DNA from: Anaerolineaceae bacterium
Lineage (GTDB): Bacteria; Chloroflexota; Anaerolineae; Aggregatilineales; Phototrophicaceae
NCBI GenBank assembly: GCA_020634165.1
Contig: JACKCF010000002.1
Location: 682,001-746,000, forward strand
Length of the DNA: 64,000 nt
Reading direction: 5' to 3'
Part shown: positions 1-8,497 of the stretch, in pieces
Numbering within the stretch: position 1 is the first letter of the stretch
Layout of the letters: each line of letters begins with the position of its first letter
Notes under the pieces: generated by a model
Seen by the model: only the letters and a program-made list of their open reading frames with translations
Databases searched by the model: none
Told to the model about the DNA's origin: nothing
Made by a program: the position numbers and the translations under genes

Positions 1-17
1 GGTTTATGCTCCCTTTC

Positions 18-27
18 AGAAGCTTCT
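18..27. promoter_or_regulatory. Small dyad upstream of the MerR-type gene
   Basis: AGAAGCTTCT is a perfect 10-bp palindrome 14 bases before the ATG at 42. It could be part of an operator for the regulator that follows, because MerR proteins bind dyads in their own promoters. The window starts too close to judge the promoter, so this is a weak call. Confidence 0.25.
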
Positions 28-41
28 AAACAGGTGACAAC

Positions 42-863
42 ATGCTGAAAATCGGTGAATTTGCCGCCCTGGCAGATATGAGTATCAAGACCCTGCGCTA
101 CTACGATGACATTGGCCTGCTCAAGCCAGTCGCCGTCGATGCGGAAACGGGGTATCGCTACTACGACTACACCCAGTTGGCCCGTGCCTATCGGCTGTCA
201 GCCTTCAAAAACATGGGGCTGGCGCTCAACGAAATCGCGGAGTTGCTCGATGGCACGATGACCGCTGGACCAACACGGCGCTTTCTGCGTACCAAGCGGG
301 CTGATCTCGCTGACCAGCTCAGGGTACTGCAAGAGCAGATCGCCTATCTGGACAACAAGATTTACGAAGTTGAGATGGATGGACGCATGGCGGCTTACGA
401 AGTCATGGTCAAGCGCCTGGAACCGATGAAAGTGTTGATTGCGCGCGGTGCCGCCCCTTTGAAGCAGGATGTCGGTGCGACGATGGCTGAACTGCGGCGG
501 CGAGTAGAAGCCTACAACGCCTATCCGACAGCGCCCATCATGGCCATTTTCACCTCCTACATCCACCCGCCGACGGATATCCCGATAGCGGTCGCCCAGC
601 CAACCGATAGCAGTGTGCGTCTGCGTGGCGATGCTGGTGTCGAAGAAGACATCCTGGCTGCCATGACTGTAGCTGCGGTCATCCACACCGGGCCGTACGA
701 TATGGCCCCTGGTTGGGTCGCACTCAATGAGTGGATTCAGCGCAATGGCTACGCAGTCGCTGGGCCGTTCCGCGAGATTTTTCTGCATGAAGATGTCACC
801 GATAGCAGCAAGTCGGCATTTGAACTGCAATTTCCGATCAAGAAAATGGAGAAACCATCATGA
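42..863 (+). CDS. MerR-family regulator with GyrI-like effector domain
   Basis: This 273-residue protein begins with a MerR winged helix (residues about 1-70, with the typical IGEFA...S.KTLRYYDDIGLLKP start). A coiled-coil dimerisation stretch follows (about 75-115), then a C-terminal part of about 150 residues that resembles GyrI-like/effector-binding domains of BltR-type multidrug regulators. It should bind a dyad between spaced promoter elements and respond to a small hydrophobic or cationic ligand. An AGGTGA ribosome site precedes the ATG. Its stop overlaps the start of the next gene as ATGA, so it is probably co-transcribed and co-translated with the aldo/keto reductase and may control it. 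Family call is firm; the ligand is unknown. Confidence 0.9.
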   Translation: MLKIGEFAALADMSIKTLRYYDDIGLLKPVAVDAETGYRYYDYTQLARAYRLSAFKNMGLALNEIAELLDGTMTAGPTRRFLRTKRADLADQLRVLQEQIAYLDNKIYEVEMDGRMAAYEVMVKRLEPMKVLIARGAAPLKQDVGATMAELRRRVEAYNAYPTAPIMAIFTSYIHPPTDIPIAVAQPTDSSVRLRGDAGVEEDILAAMTVAAVIHTGPYDMAPGWVALNEWIQRNGYAVAGPFREIFLHEDVTDSSKSAFELQFPIKKMEKPS

Positions 864-1852
864 CGATGACACGTACAATCCCCGGTATCGATATGCCCGT
901 AAGTGCCCTGGGGATGGGCTGCTGGGCCATCGGCGGACCGTTCCAGTATATGGATGTGCAGGCTGGATGGGGCCAGGTTGATGACGATGAGTCTATTCGT
1001 GCGATTCACCAGGCCATTGATAGCGGCATCAACCTCTTTGATACCGCAGCCAACTACGGCACGGGACACAGCGAGACCATTCTCGGCAAGGCCATCAAAG
1101 GCAAGCGCGATCAGGTCGTGATTGCGACCAAATTTGGCCATCAGATTGACTACGACAAAAAACTCGTTTCAGGGTACGATGACCCGCAGACAGTCATTCA
1201 GATTGCGCAGACCGAGTGCGAAAACAGCCTGCGCCGCCTGGGTGTGGAAACCATCGACCTGTACCAGCTTCACGTCAACGAGTACCCCGCTGAATACGCT
1301 GTTCGACTGGTCGATGAACTGGAAAAGCTGGTTAAGGCAGGCAAAATCCGTGCCTATGGCTGGAGCACCGACTTCGTTCCCGAAGCACGTGCTTTCATTG
1401 AAGCCGGCAACTGCGCCGCCATCCAGCACGACCTGAATGTGGTCTACGATGCGCCGGATATGCTGGCGCTCTGCGAAGAGAAGCACATGGTCAGCCTCAA
1501 TCGGACGCCGTTGGCACGCGGCGCCCTCACGGGCAAGTACAACACCCAATCGACCTTTGGTCAGGACGATGTCCGTAATGATCCCTGGGCACAGAAGAAC
1601 GTTTTGCAACCCGCTTATGATGCGCTGGAAGCTCTGCGCGATATTCTCACCAGCGAAGGCCGCACTCTGGCCCAGGGCGCTCTCGCCTGGATATGGGCAC
1701 GCAGCGAAACGACCATCCCGATTCCAGGCATTCGCACCCTAAAACAAGCCATCGAAAACGCCGGGGCTATGCAGTTTGGCCCACTGAAACCCGAACAAAT
1801 GCAAGAGATTGACCACATCCTGGGCCGGATGCCACAGCAGGCATCTAGCTAG
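860..1852 (+). CDS. Aldo/keto reductase
   Basis: A 330-residue aldo/keto reductase, a TIM-barrel NADPH-dependent oxidoreductase. The catalytic tetrad is visible: Asp and Tyr in LFDTAANYGTGHSE, Lys in VIATKFG, and His in DLYQLHVNEYP. The cofactor-binding C-terminal segment with IPIPGIRTLKQAIENAGA is typical of the family. The start overlaps the MerR stop by four bases, indicating translational coupling. The next gene is a paralogue of nearly identical length, so the pair probably arose by tandem duplication. The substrate cannot be told from sequence; sugar aldehydes or other carbonyls are possible given the sugar-rich neighbourhood. Confidence 0.93.
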   Translation: MTMTRTIPGIDMPVSALGMGCWAIGGPFQYMDVQAGWGQVDDDESIRAIHQAIDSGINLFDTAANYGTGHSETILGKAIKGKRDQVVIATKFGHQIDYDKKLVSGYDDPQTVIQIAQTECENSLRRLGVETIDLYQLHVNEYPAEYAVRLVDELEKLVKAGKIRAYGWSTDFVPEARAFIEAGNCAAIQHDLNVVYDAPDMLALCEEKHMVSLNRTPLARGALTGKYNTQSTFGQDDVRNDPWAQKNVLQPAYDALEALRDILTSEGRTLAQGALAWIWARSETTIPIPGIRTLKQAIENAGAMQFGPLKPEQMQEIDHILGRMPQQASS

Positions 1853-1888
1853 AAAAACAAGGCACATTTAAACATGGGAGATAACAAC

Positions 1889-2866
1889 ATGGACTATCGT
1901 AAAATTGGACGCAGTGGCATTGAAGTCAGCCCGCTTGGTATGGGCTGCTGGGCGATGGGTGGCCAGGATTGGGGAGGTGTCACAGATGATGCCGAATCCG
2001 TCCGCGCACTGCACAAAGCTTTTGATATGGGCGTCAACTTCTACGACACCGCCAATGTCTATGGCATGGGGCATAGTGAAAGTATTCTTGGCAAAGCCCT
2101 GGCAGATCGTCGCGACAAGGTCGTCATTGCGACCAAGTTCGCTTACACCTGGGACGAAGCGACCATGACCCATACAGGGCCAGATGTGCGTCCAGAAGCC
2201 ATTCGTACGTCGCTAGAAGGCTCGCTCAAGCGTCTGCAAACAGACTATGTAGACCTGTTCCAATTCCACTGGAATGAGTTCGGTCCAGAAGGTGCCGAGG
2301 AAATTCGCGAGACACTAGAAGCGCTGGTCAATGAGGGCAAAATCCGCACCTACGGCTGGAGCACCGACTTTGAAGACCGAGCGCGTATCTTCGCCGAGGG
2401 GCCAAATTGCTCGGCGATTCAGGTCGAGATGAACGTCATCGACGATGCGCCCGATGTAATCACCGTCTGCGAAGAATACAACCTTGCAGCCATCAATCGT
2501 GGCCCGCTGGCGATGGGCTTGCTGACGGGCAAGTACAAGCCCGGCCAATCTTTACCAGAAGGCGATGTGCGTGGCCCCAATGCGCCGGACTGGATGAAAT
2601 ACTTCAAGGATGGCCAGGCCAACCCCGAATGGCTGAATATGGTCAATGCCGTTGGCGAAATCCTGACCAGTGAGGGCCGCACATTGGCCCAGGGCGCACT
2701 CGCATGGCTCTGGGGTCGCAGTGAACTCACCCTGCCGATCCCTGGCTTCCGCAACGTCGCCCAGGTGGAGCAAAACTGCGCTGCTATGCAATATGGTCCC
2801 CTCAAGCCGGACCAGATGCGCCAGATCGACGAAATCCTGGGACGTACGCCAGAACCCACTGCATAG
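1889..2866 (+). CDS. Aldo/keto reductase, tandem paralogue
   Basis: A 325-residue aldo/keto reductase related to the preceding gene. It shares the FYDTANVYGMGHSE motif, the VVIATKF lysine, the DLFQFHWNE histidine region and the IPGFRN cofactor loop. I choose the ATG at 1889, which gives the family-typical start MDYRKIGRSGIEVS and has GGGAG eight bases upstream. An in-frame ATG at 1874 lies on top of that ribosome site and would add five residues. It is the last gene of the merR-AKR-AKR operon and is followed by a strong hairpin terminator. Confidence 0.93.
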   Translation: MDYRKIGRSGIEVSPLGMGCWAMGGQDWGGVTDDAESVRALHKAFDMGVNFYDTANVYGMGHSESILGKALADRRDKVVIATKFAYTWDEATMTHTGPDVRPEAIRTSLEGSLKRLQTDYVDLFQFHWNEFGPEGAEEIRETLEALVNEGKIRTYGWSTDFEDRARIFAEGPNCSAIQVEMNVIDDAPDVITVCEEYNLAAINRGPLAMGLLTGKYKPGQSLPEGDVRGPNAPDWMKYFKDGQANPEWLNMVNAVGEILTSEGRTLAQGALAWLWGRSELTLPIPGFRNVAQVEQNCAAMQYGPLKPDQMRQIDEILGRTPEPTA

Positions 2867-2897
2867 CCCAATCGCATTCCAGCCCTGGCCACAGGGG

Positions 2898-2930
2898 AAC
2901 AGGAGCCAGCCGTAAGAACTGGCTCCTGTT
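2898..2930 (+). terminator. Rho-independent-type terminator after the AKR operon
   Basis: AACAGGAGCCAG and CTGGCTCCTGTT form a perfect 12-bp stem with a 9-base loop, followed by a T-rich run (TTTGCGTTTATG). It sits 31 bases after the stop of the second aldo/keto reductase. Confidence 0.8.
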
Positions 2931-2963
2931 TGCGTTTATGTTTGCCTAATCATAGGACCACCG

Positions 2964-2993
2964 ATGACCAACATGAGGCGCTTGGCCTATAAT
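2964..2993 (+). promoter_or_regulatory. Promoter for the MFS-HEAT gene
   Basis: A perfect TATAAT (2988-2993) lies 18 bases after ATGACC (2964-2969, four of six matches to TTGACA). The predicted transcript would start near 3000 and leave a leader of about 30 bases before the ATG at 3032. Confidence 0.5.
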
Positions 2994-3031
2994 ATGGATG
3001 GACGCTTTAGCCACGCCATCAGGAAACCTCT

Positions 3032-5278
3032 ATGGCCACGACAACCGCCCCCATTACCACCACCCAAAAAATCCGCGCCTTGCCCTGGAGTCTGGCGGCT
3101 GGCGCACTTAATTCGGTGTTCGTGCAGTTCACCTTTTTTGGGTCAGCCTTTATTCTCTTCCTGAACGAGCTTGACATCAGCACCTCGCAAATAGGTTTTT
3201 TGCTGTCGATGTTTCCCTTCCTGGGGTTGGTGGCCCTGTTCATCGCGCCGATGGTTGCTCGCTTTGGCTACAAGCGCACCTATATTACGTTCTTCGGCAT
3301 CCGCAAATTCGTCACCATCCTGCTCTTGACCCTACCCTGGGTGTCCGTGCAATTTGGCCCCCAGGTGACGCTGATCGTCGCTTCGGTTGTGGTGATCGGT
3401 TTTGGTTTGTGTCGCGCCATCTCGGAAGTCGGTTACTATCCCTGGGCGCAGGAATTTATTCCCCATTCCATACGCGGTAAATACACCGCCAACAGCCATG
3501 TGATGTCCAGCATTGCCTCGATCATTGCTGTAGCGGTTGCCAGCTTTGTCCTCAGCCTGCCCGGTGGCCTGGAACGCTTCCAATTCCTGATTGTGATTGG
3601 CATTTTATTCGGATTTGCATCGGTATGGTCGCATACCCACGTCCCTGGTGGCGATCCCATTAGTGAGACAGATGACGAAAAGCCCGCCACCTATCGCGAT
3701 ATGCTGCGAACCCTGCGCGATAAAAATCTCATTTTCTATCTGGTCGGCATTGCGCTGATTACCTTTGGCACCGGACCACTCTATTCGTTTTTGCCCCTGT
3801 TCATGAAGGAACAGGTCGGCCTGACGGAAAGTCAGGTTGTGCTGCTGCCGACGGCGGCACTGGTGGGTGGCCTGCTGATGTCGAACCTGCTCGGTTGGTC
3901 AGCGGATCGTTATGGCAGCAAACCGATCATGCTCCTGGGTGTGATCCTGATGATTGCGCTGCCCTTTGGCTGGTTATTCATGCCCAAAGGCAGCGATATA
4001 AGTTTGCCAGTGGCGCTGTCTATTGCCTTCTTCCAGGGAATTTCTGGCACTGCCTGGATGCTCGGTTCACGCCGCCTGCTATTTGGCAGTGTCGTGCCCG
4101 TTAACGAACGCAGCCGCTATATGGCGGTTTACTACTCGGCCATCGGTATTGTTGGCGGCTTGAGCCAGCTCATTGGCGGTAATCTGATTGACTGGTTTAG
4201 CGGCCTATCGGGCCAGGTATTCTTCGTTGAACTAAACCCATTTAGTCCGCTGATGCTCGCCAGCGTGGTTTTGCCCACCCTCAGCCTGCTGATCTTCCAG
4301 CGGGTGCGCGGCGATAGCAACGTCAGCGTGACCGAATACGCCGGCATGTTCATCCAGGGCAATCCCATCAACGCGCTGGAAAGTCTGGTGCGCTTCTATC
4401 GTGCCCGTGACGAACGCGCCACCGTCGTCCAGACGGAGAAGATGGGCTTGTCCCACAGCCCACTGACAGTCGATGAACTGGTCGATGCGCTCACGGACCC
4501 GCGCTTTAATGTGCGCTACGAGGCGGTGATTTCTATTGCCCGGACGCCTTCGCACCCGCGCCTGACGAGCGCCCTTATCGAAATTCTGCTGGGCACGGAG
4601 CTATCCCTGAGCAATGTGGCCGCCTGGGCATTGGGCCGTATCGGCGACCCGGAGGCGGTTGCGGCCCTGCGCGAGGGCCTCAACTCGGATTATCGCTCAG
4701 TCAGGGCACACTGCGCGCGGGCATTGGGCACCCTCAAAGATCAGGCAGTGCGTGGGCTGCTGTTGGAGCACCTTAAACACGAGGAAGACAAGGGTTTGCA
4801 GATGGCCTATGCCGCTGCCCTCGGCAATCTGGGGGCCGAAGAAGCTATCGAGACGGTCTTTGCCTTGCTGCTGGATTTTGAAAATGATCGTGCCCGTATG
4901 GAACTGGCCCTTTCCCTGGCGCGTATGATCGGCCAGGAGAACCAGTTCATCAACCTCATGCGCCAACTGCGTGCCGATCCTGGCACAGCCGCCGCCCAAT
5001 CGCTGCTTGATTTTCGTCAGCATGTAGGGAAAGAAGGCGATCCGGAATTCCTCAAGCTGATAACGCGCGCGTCGGATGCGTTCGCTGCGGAAGACCTGGA
5101 CGCAGGCGTAGCCAATCTCGTCCTGATGATTCAGGAGCCGCTGGCCAAATTGGGATTACGTCTGGTTGCCCAGAAGATGCTGAACCAGTGCGCACAGGCC
5201 CTGGCGGAGCACGGCGCGGAACGGCCCGAACTGCTGCTGCTGACGCTGCATGTGCTCCAGGCAGGCGCCATTACCTGA
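3032..5278 (+). CDS. MFS transporter fused to C-terminal HEAT repeats
   Basis: A 748-residue protein. Residues about 15-425 form a twelve-helix major facilitator domain, with a RFGYKR loop after the second helix and ADRYGSKP in the second half. Residues about 470-655 are HEAT/PBS-lyase-type repeats (for example DPRFNVRYEAVISIAR and NSDYRSVRAHCARALGTL), followed by a short helical tail. The HEAT part should be cytoplasmic and may bind a partner protein. Ordinary MFS transporters are about 400 residues. AGGAAA precedes the ATG. The substrate is unknown. The stop TGA directly abuts the stop of the convergent neighbour, giving TGATCA. Confidence 0.88.
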   Translation: MATTTAPITTTQKIRALPWSLAAGALNSVFVQFTFFGSAFILFLNELDISTSQIGFLLSMFPFLGLVALFIAPMVARFGYKRTYITFFGIRKFVTILLLTLPWVSVQFGPQVTLIVASVVVIGFGLCRAISEVGYYPWAQEFIPHSIRGKYTANSHVMSSIASIIAVAVASFVLSLPGGLERFQFLIVIGILFGFASVWSHTHVPGGDPISETDDEKPATYRDMLRTLRDKNLIFYLVGIALITFGTGPLYSFLPLFMKEQVGLTESQVVLLPTAALVGGLLMSNLLGWSADRYGSKPIMLLGVILMIALPFGWLFMPKGSDISLPVALSIAFFQGISGTAWMLGSRRLLFGSVVPVNERSRYMAVYYSAIGIVGGLSQLIGGNLIDWFSGLSGQVFFVELNPFSPLMLASVVLPTLSLLIFQRVRGDSNVSVTEYAGMFIQGNPINALESLVRFYRARDERATVVQTEKMGLSHSPLTVDELVDALTDPRFNVRYEAVISIARTPSHPRLTSALIEILLGTELSLSNVAAWALGRIGDPEAVAALREGLNSDYRSVRAHCARALGTLKDQAVRGLLLEHLKHEEDKGLQMAYAAALGNLGAEEAIETVFALLLDFENDRARMELALSLARMIGQENQFINLMRQLRADPGTAAAQSLLDFRQHVGKEGDPEFLKLITRASDAFAAEDLDAGVANLVLMIQEPLAKLGLRLVAQKMLNQCAQALAEHGAERPELLLLTLHVLQAGAIT

Positions 5279-6055
5279 TCAGGCCGACACCAGCATCAGC
5301 CGCGCGCCCTGTGTTTTCGTCAGGCTCAACATACCAGGGATGTCGTGCGTCACCAACGATACTTGATAAAGTACGGGCGCATGGTTACTCAGGTGTGCCG
5401 CCAGTGGACTGCTGGCCGAGTTGGGCGTCAAAAAGCGCAGCTTGTGTGGCCCAAAGGTGTAGACCATGCCACGCGCATCCAGGTCTGCATCGGTCGTCGG
5501 CGTACCGGAATGCCCCAAAAGGGGTGTATAAACACGCTGCACGAGGTCGAGGTCAGAAGCGATCAGCGTCAGCGTATCGATGCCAACTACGCCATTATTG
5601 TGCGCCCGCTCTTTGGGAACACGCTCATCACGCGGTGTCTTGTCCTCAATAATGAAGGGCACCAGCCCCTGATATACGCCTTTGACCTTATTGTTAATCC
5701 AGGCCAGTTCATAGCCATCCGGGCGCACGCGGCTGAGGTCGGTCAATTCCGTCATGGTGACGCCTGCTGCCTTTAGCTGGGCATAGTCGCTGTGGATGTC
5801 ATCCGTCTGCATGCAGAAATCGATCAGCCCACCGCCGCGATTGTGCAGCAAATCCCACCAGGGATGCTCCGGCGCTGTTTCGTAAAATCCCAGCAGTTCG
5901 ATGTACGACCCATCCTGAAAACCAATCAGGCTGTTATACGTCGCTGCGGGATGCTTGCCGCCTGGGCTGACCGTAAAGCCCAACTCGCGGTAACTCTCTG
6001 TTGTCGCTTCCAGATCATGAACGCCAATGACGAGGTGGTCGATACCTTTTAACAC
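5279..6055 (-). CDS. VOC-superfamily glyoxalase-like protein
   Basis: This 258-residue protein starts with MLKGIDHLVIGVHDLEAT, the usual opening of a vicinal-oxygen-chelate fold with a metal-ligand His. It matches the Glyoxalase-like (Glyoxalase_3) type, with a second half containing VVGIDTLTLIASDLD. The family binds a divalent metal and acts in glyoxalase, dioxygenase or resistance reactions; the actual substrate is unknown. It lies 46 bases downstream of the TIR gene on the same strand, so the two may be co-transcribed. There is no terminator between it and the convergent MFS gene, since the stop codons touch. Confidence 0.82.
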   Translation of the reverse strand: MLKGIDHLVIGVHDLEATTESYRELGFTVSPGGKHPAATYNSLIGFQDGSYIELLGFYETAPEHPWWDLLHNRGGGLIDFCMQTDDIHSDYAQLKAAGVTMTELTDLSRVRPDGYELAWINNKVKGVYQGLVPFIIEDKTPRDERVPKERAHNNGVVGIDTLTLIASDLDLVQRVYTPLLGHSGTPTTDADLDARGMVYTFGPHKLRFLTPNSASSPLAAHLSNHAPVLYQVSLVTHDIPGMLSLTKTQGARLMLVSA

Positions 6056-6101
6056 AGCATGGCTCCAATCAATGTGTCAGGTTCACCTAGATGATACCGC
6101 G

Positions 6102-7151
6102 TTATTGGCCTTTGATGCCGTCAATCAGGCGGTTCATATCATTATGGAAATCAGGGTCGGACCGCACCTGGGTGCCATTGCGCCACAGCAAATCCTGGAG
6201 CGAGTCGGGCAGGTCGCTGGCGGTGGGCATGGAAGCTCCCCGTACCAGGATCGGAATCACCGGAATATCCCGCTTGAGTGCCGACTCAATTTCAATGCGG
6301 ACGAAATCTTTGGGGTCGTGCAGCCGTCGGTCGCCGCTTTCATAGGCAATGCTGGCCCAGTCTTTGCCGATGATGGCCAGCAGTAGGTCGCACTTCTGCA
6401 CCTGCTGGTCTAAATATTCTGCGAAGTTGACGCCAAACGGAATGCTGTCCACATCCTTGAAGATCGCCTCTTTGCCAAAAGCCGCCACCAGTCGGTCATA
6501 CATGCGTCCGGTGACATCGGCGCTGTCCGCCCGTCGATACGACATGAAAATACGCGGGGCTTTGATTTGTGGCTGTGCTGCGGGTTTGTCCTTAATCGAC
6601 TGCATATAGTCGACCATGACATTCGGCTGCGGTGTGACGCTCGGGGCTTGCTGCTGGTCAGCAAACGGTTCGTAGTAATCGTTGCTGTCTGGGTGCATCC
6701 AGGCATCATCCGCTTCTTGATTGACTTGTTCTGCTGGCGGCCCATAAGGTTGCACATTCCCCATATTCCGCGATAGCGCAGCATAGGGATCATCGGGCTG
6801 TGCAGCATCATTAGCAGGTGAGTTAGGCGGCAGCATAGAAGGATAATAGAAGTTAAATTGCTCCTCGAATGCCTGTACGTTCTGCTGATTCTTGCCCCAG
6901 GCGATGGGCTGCGAGGTGCTGCTGCTGACTTTGATGACAAACCGTCCTGGTGAGCGTTCCTGCATCACGCGCACTTCAATAGTTTCACCTGTGGTCATAA
7001 GGTTCAGGCCAGTAGTTGCCATGATATAGCCATTGTTGAGGTCCTTGGTTTGGATGTTGGCGCCCATAGCAATTAAGGCAGCCATACACGTATCCATGAC
7101 GGCTTCTTTATTATCCCCATTCGCGTAAAAACTGCTGTCGTGGCTGGCCAT
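6102..7151 (-). CDS. TIR-domain protein with unassigned N-terminal domain
   Basis: A 349-residue protein. Residues about 198-345 form a TIR_2-type domain: box 1 IFMSYRRADS, a BB-loop region KDVDSIPFGVNF, LLLAIIGKDW, and RIEIESAL containing the likely catalytic glutamate (E287, or possibly E289) seen in NAD-cleaving TIRs. Residues 1-105 form a separate alpha/beta-looking domain that I do not recognise. A Pro/Gln/Asn-rich linker (about 106-197) joins them. No signal peptide or membrane segment is present. It could be an NADase effector or a protein-interaction scaffold. No partner gene of a known defence system is adjacent. A dyad sits at its promoter. Confidence 0.85.
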   Translation of the reverse strand: MASHDSSFYANGDNKEAVMDTCMAALIAMGANIQTKDLNNGYIMATTGLNLMTTGETIEVRVMQERSPGRFVIKVSSSTSQPIAWGKNQQNVQAFEEQFNFYYPSMLPPNSPANDAAQPDDPYAALSRNMGNVQPYGPPAEQVNQEADDAWMHPDSNDYYEPFADQQQAPSVTPQPNVMVDYMQSIKDKPAAQPQIKAPRIFMSYRRADSADVTGRMYDRLVAAFGKEAIFKDVDSIPFGVNFAEYLDQQVQKCDLLLAIIGKDWASIAYESGDRRLHDPKDFVRIEIESALKRDIPVIPILVRGASMPTASDLPDSLQDLLWRNGTQVRSDPDFHNDMNRLIDGIKGQ

Positions 7152-7190
7152 TGCATTCCCCTACTCATCTCGTGCCGACGATCTGACTCG

Positions 7191-7210
7191 TACAATATGC
7201 CAATATTGTA
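7191..7210. promoter_or_regulatory. Perfect 8-bp dyad upstream of the TIR gene
   Basis: TACAATAT-GCCA-ATATTGTA is a perfect inverted repeat 40 bases upstream of the TIR start codon. On the minus strand its first half contains TACAAT, a good -10 match, so a protein bound here would cover the promoter. The rest of the space up to the divergent gene at 7441 is AT-rich and shows no gene. Confidence 0.5.
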
Positions 7211-7440
7211 AGCAAAAATCGCCCCAATTGCCGACATTTACCGCCAGATAGCCGTATATCTTGATGGGATTTTTATGGACGAGGTTATCCTAAACACCCT
7301 TAGCATAGGAATTGAGGGGTGACTGATACATGATTGATGTAATTTCTCTCAGCTTCATAGATCAGCCTCGTGATGGAACCCCAATCTCTATATGGTGGTC
7401 TATGTAGATAAATCTATTGAATAGTGGACGGGGAATGAGC

Positions 7441-8484
7441 ATGACAAATGCTATTCAGAACATGGTCGCAGCATTGGTTGGCAGTGTGCCCGATGACTTA
7501 CACGTCACTCTACGATCACCCCTCACGCATCAGAGTAATCGACTCTATGATGTCAAACATCAGGATCAGCACTGGATTGCCAAAGAATATCTCCATCCCG
7601 ATGAATGCAAACAATCTTCACAACGCGAATTTGACGCTTTACATGTGCTCCAGGATATAGACGTTGCACCTATTCCCATCCATTTGGAAGCCGCACGAGA
7701 TACACATGGCCCGGTTGTTCTGTATGAATATATGGCAGGAGAGATGTGGGATCGCTATTCGCCTACAACTGAGGAACTAGCCCAACTCGCACAAGTTTGG
7801 CTGAAGGTCAATGACATACCGATAGATAAACTATGGCCATCCAAAGGGATGAAGCGTCCACTTGAAGGGTGGATTTCTCAGGCGGAAAACATCCTTCAAG
7901 AGTATCTGCAATGGACAGAGGTGCGTTTTCCGCAAGGAGTGACTGCTGCGCAACTTTGCATACAGGCCTGGACCAAGTGCCATCGTCTTGTCTCAGAAAT
8001 TCAGCAGCTTGTAACAGTATATTGCTTCTGTAAGTCTGATCCGCGTTTCGGCAACGTCATTGATCGCCCAGACCATCGTCTAGGTCTTATAGATTGGGAA
8101 GACAGCGGATTGCGTGACACGGCTATCGATGTTGCCGATGTTATGACCCATCCCAATCAAGAAGACCTGGTGAGCTATGACCAATGGCAGGCATTTCTTC
8201 AGCCTTATCTTTCCGAGCGCTCCAAACAGGATGCTGATCTAGAAAAGCGTGTTCATCTCTACTCCGCAATTCTGCCGTTTTTCTGGCTATTGACCATGAT
8301 TCGGCGTGAACAACAGCGCATACATAAGGAACATGAAGCAGAGGGAGTGTTCAATGAGTTGCCAGCTTCCGTCAGATTGCCACGCTATCTCGCACGGACT
8401 TTGGCATGGCCATCGATGGACTTCAGCGATCAGTTAGACCAGGTTAAAGAGCTTAGGTTCTTCCCCACGCCAGGGCGGATGTAG
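7441..8484 (+). CDS. Aminoglycoside-phosphotransferase-like kinase
   Basis: A 347-residue protein of the APH/choline kinase fold. WIAKEYL carries the ATP-binding lysine. CKSDPRFGNVI matches the catalytic loop, with the Asp and the Asn five residues later kept, but the usual His two residues before the Asp is Lys. LIDWEDSG is the metal-binding motif. The ATG at 7441 has GGGGA six bases upstream; an ATG at 7435 and a TTG at 7417 are possible earlier starts. These kinases phosphorylate small alcohols such as amino sugars, choline or homoserine; the substrate here is unknown. It is visibly AT-richer than its neighbours. Confidence 0.8.
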   Translation: MTNAIQNMVAALVGSVPDDLHVTLRSPLTHQSNRLYDVKHQDQHWIAKEYLHPDECKQSSQREFDALHVLQDIDVAPIPIHLEAARDTHGPVVLYEYMAGEMWDRYSPTTEELAQLAQVWLKVNDIPIDKLWPSKGMKRPLEGWISQAENILQEYLQWTEVRFPQGVTAAQLCIQAWTKCHRLVSEIQQLVTVYCFCKSDPRFGNVIDRPDHRLGLIDWEDSGLRDTAIDVADVMTHPNQEDLVSYDQWQAFLQPYLSERSKQDADLEKRVHLYSAILPFFWLLTMIRREQQRIHKEHEAEGVFNELPASVRLPRYLARTLAWPSMDFSDQLDQVKELRFFPTPGRM

Positions 8485-8497
8485 CCGATTTATTTGA

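Noticed and set aside
5279..7151. TIR gene as part of a known Thoeris or similar defence operon
   Set aside because: The only close neighbour is a glyoxalase-like gene; no SLOG, STING, helicase or nuclease gene is adjacent.
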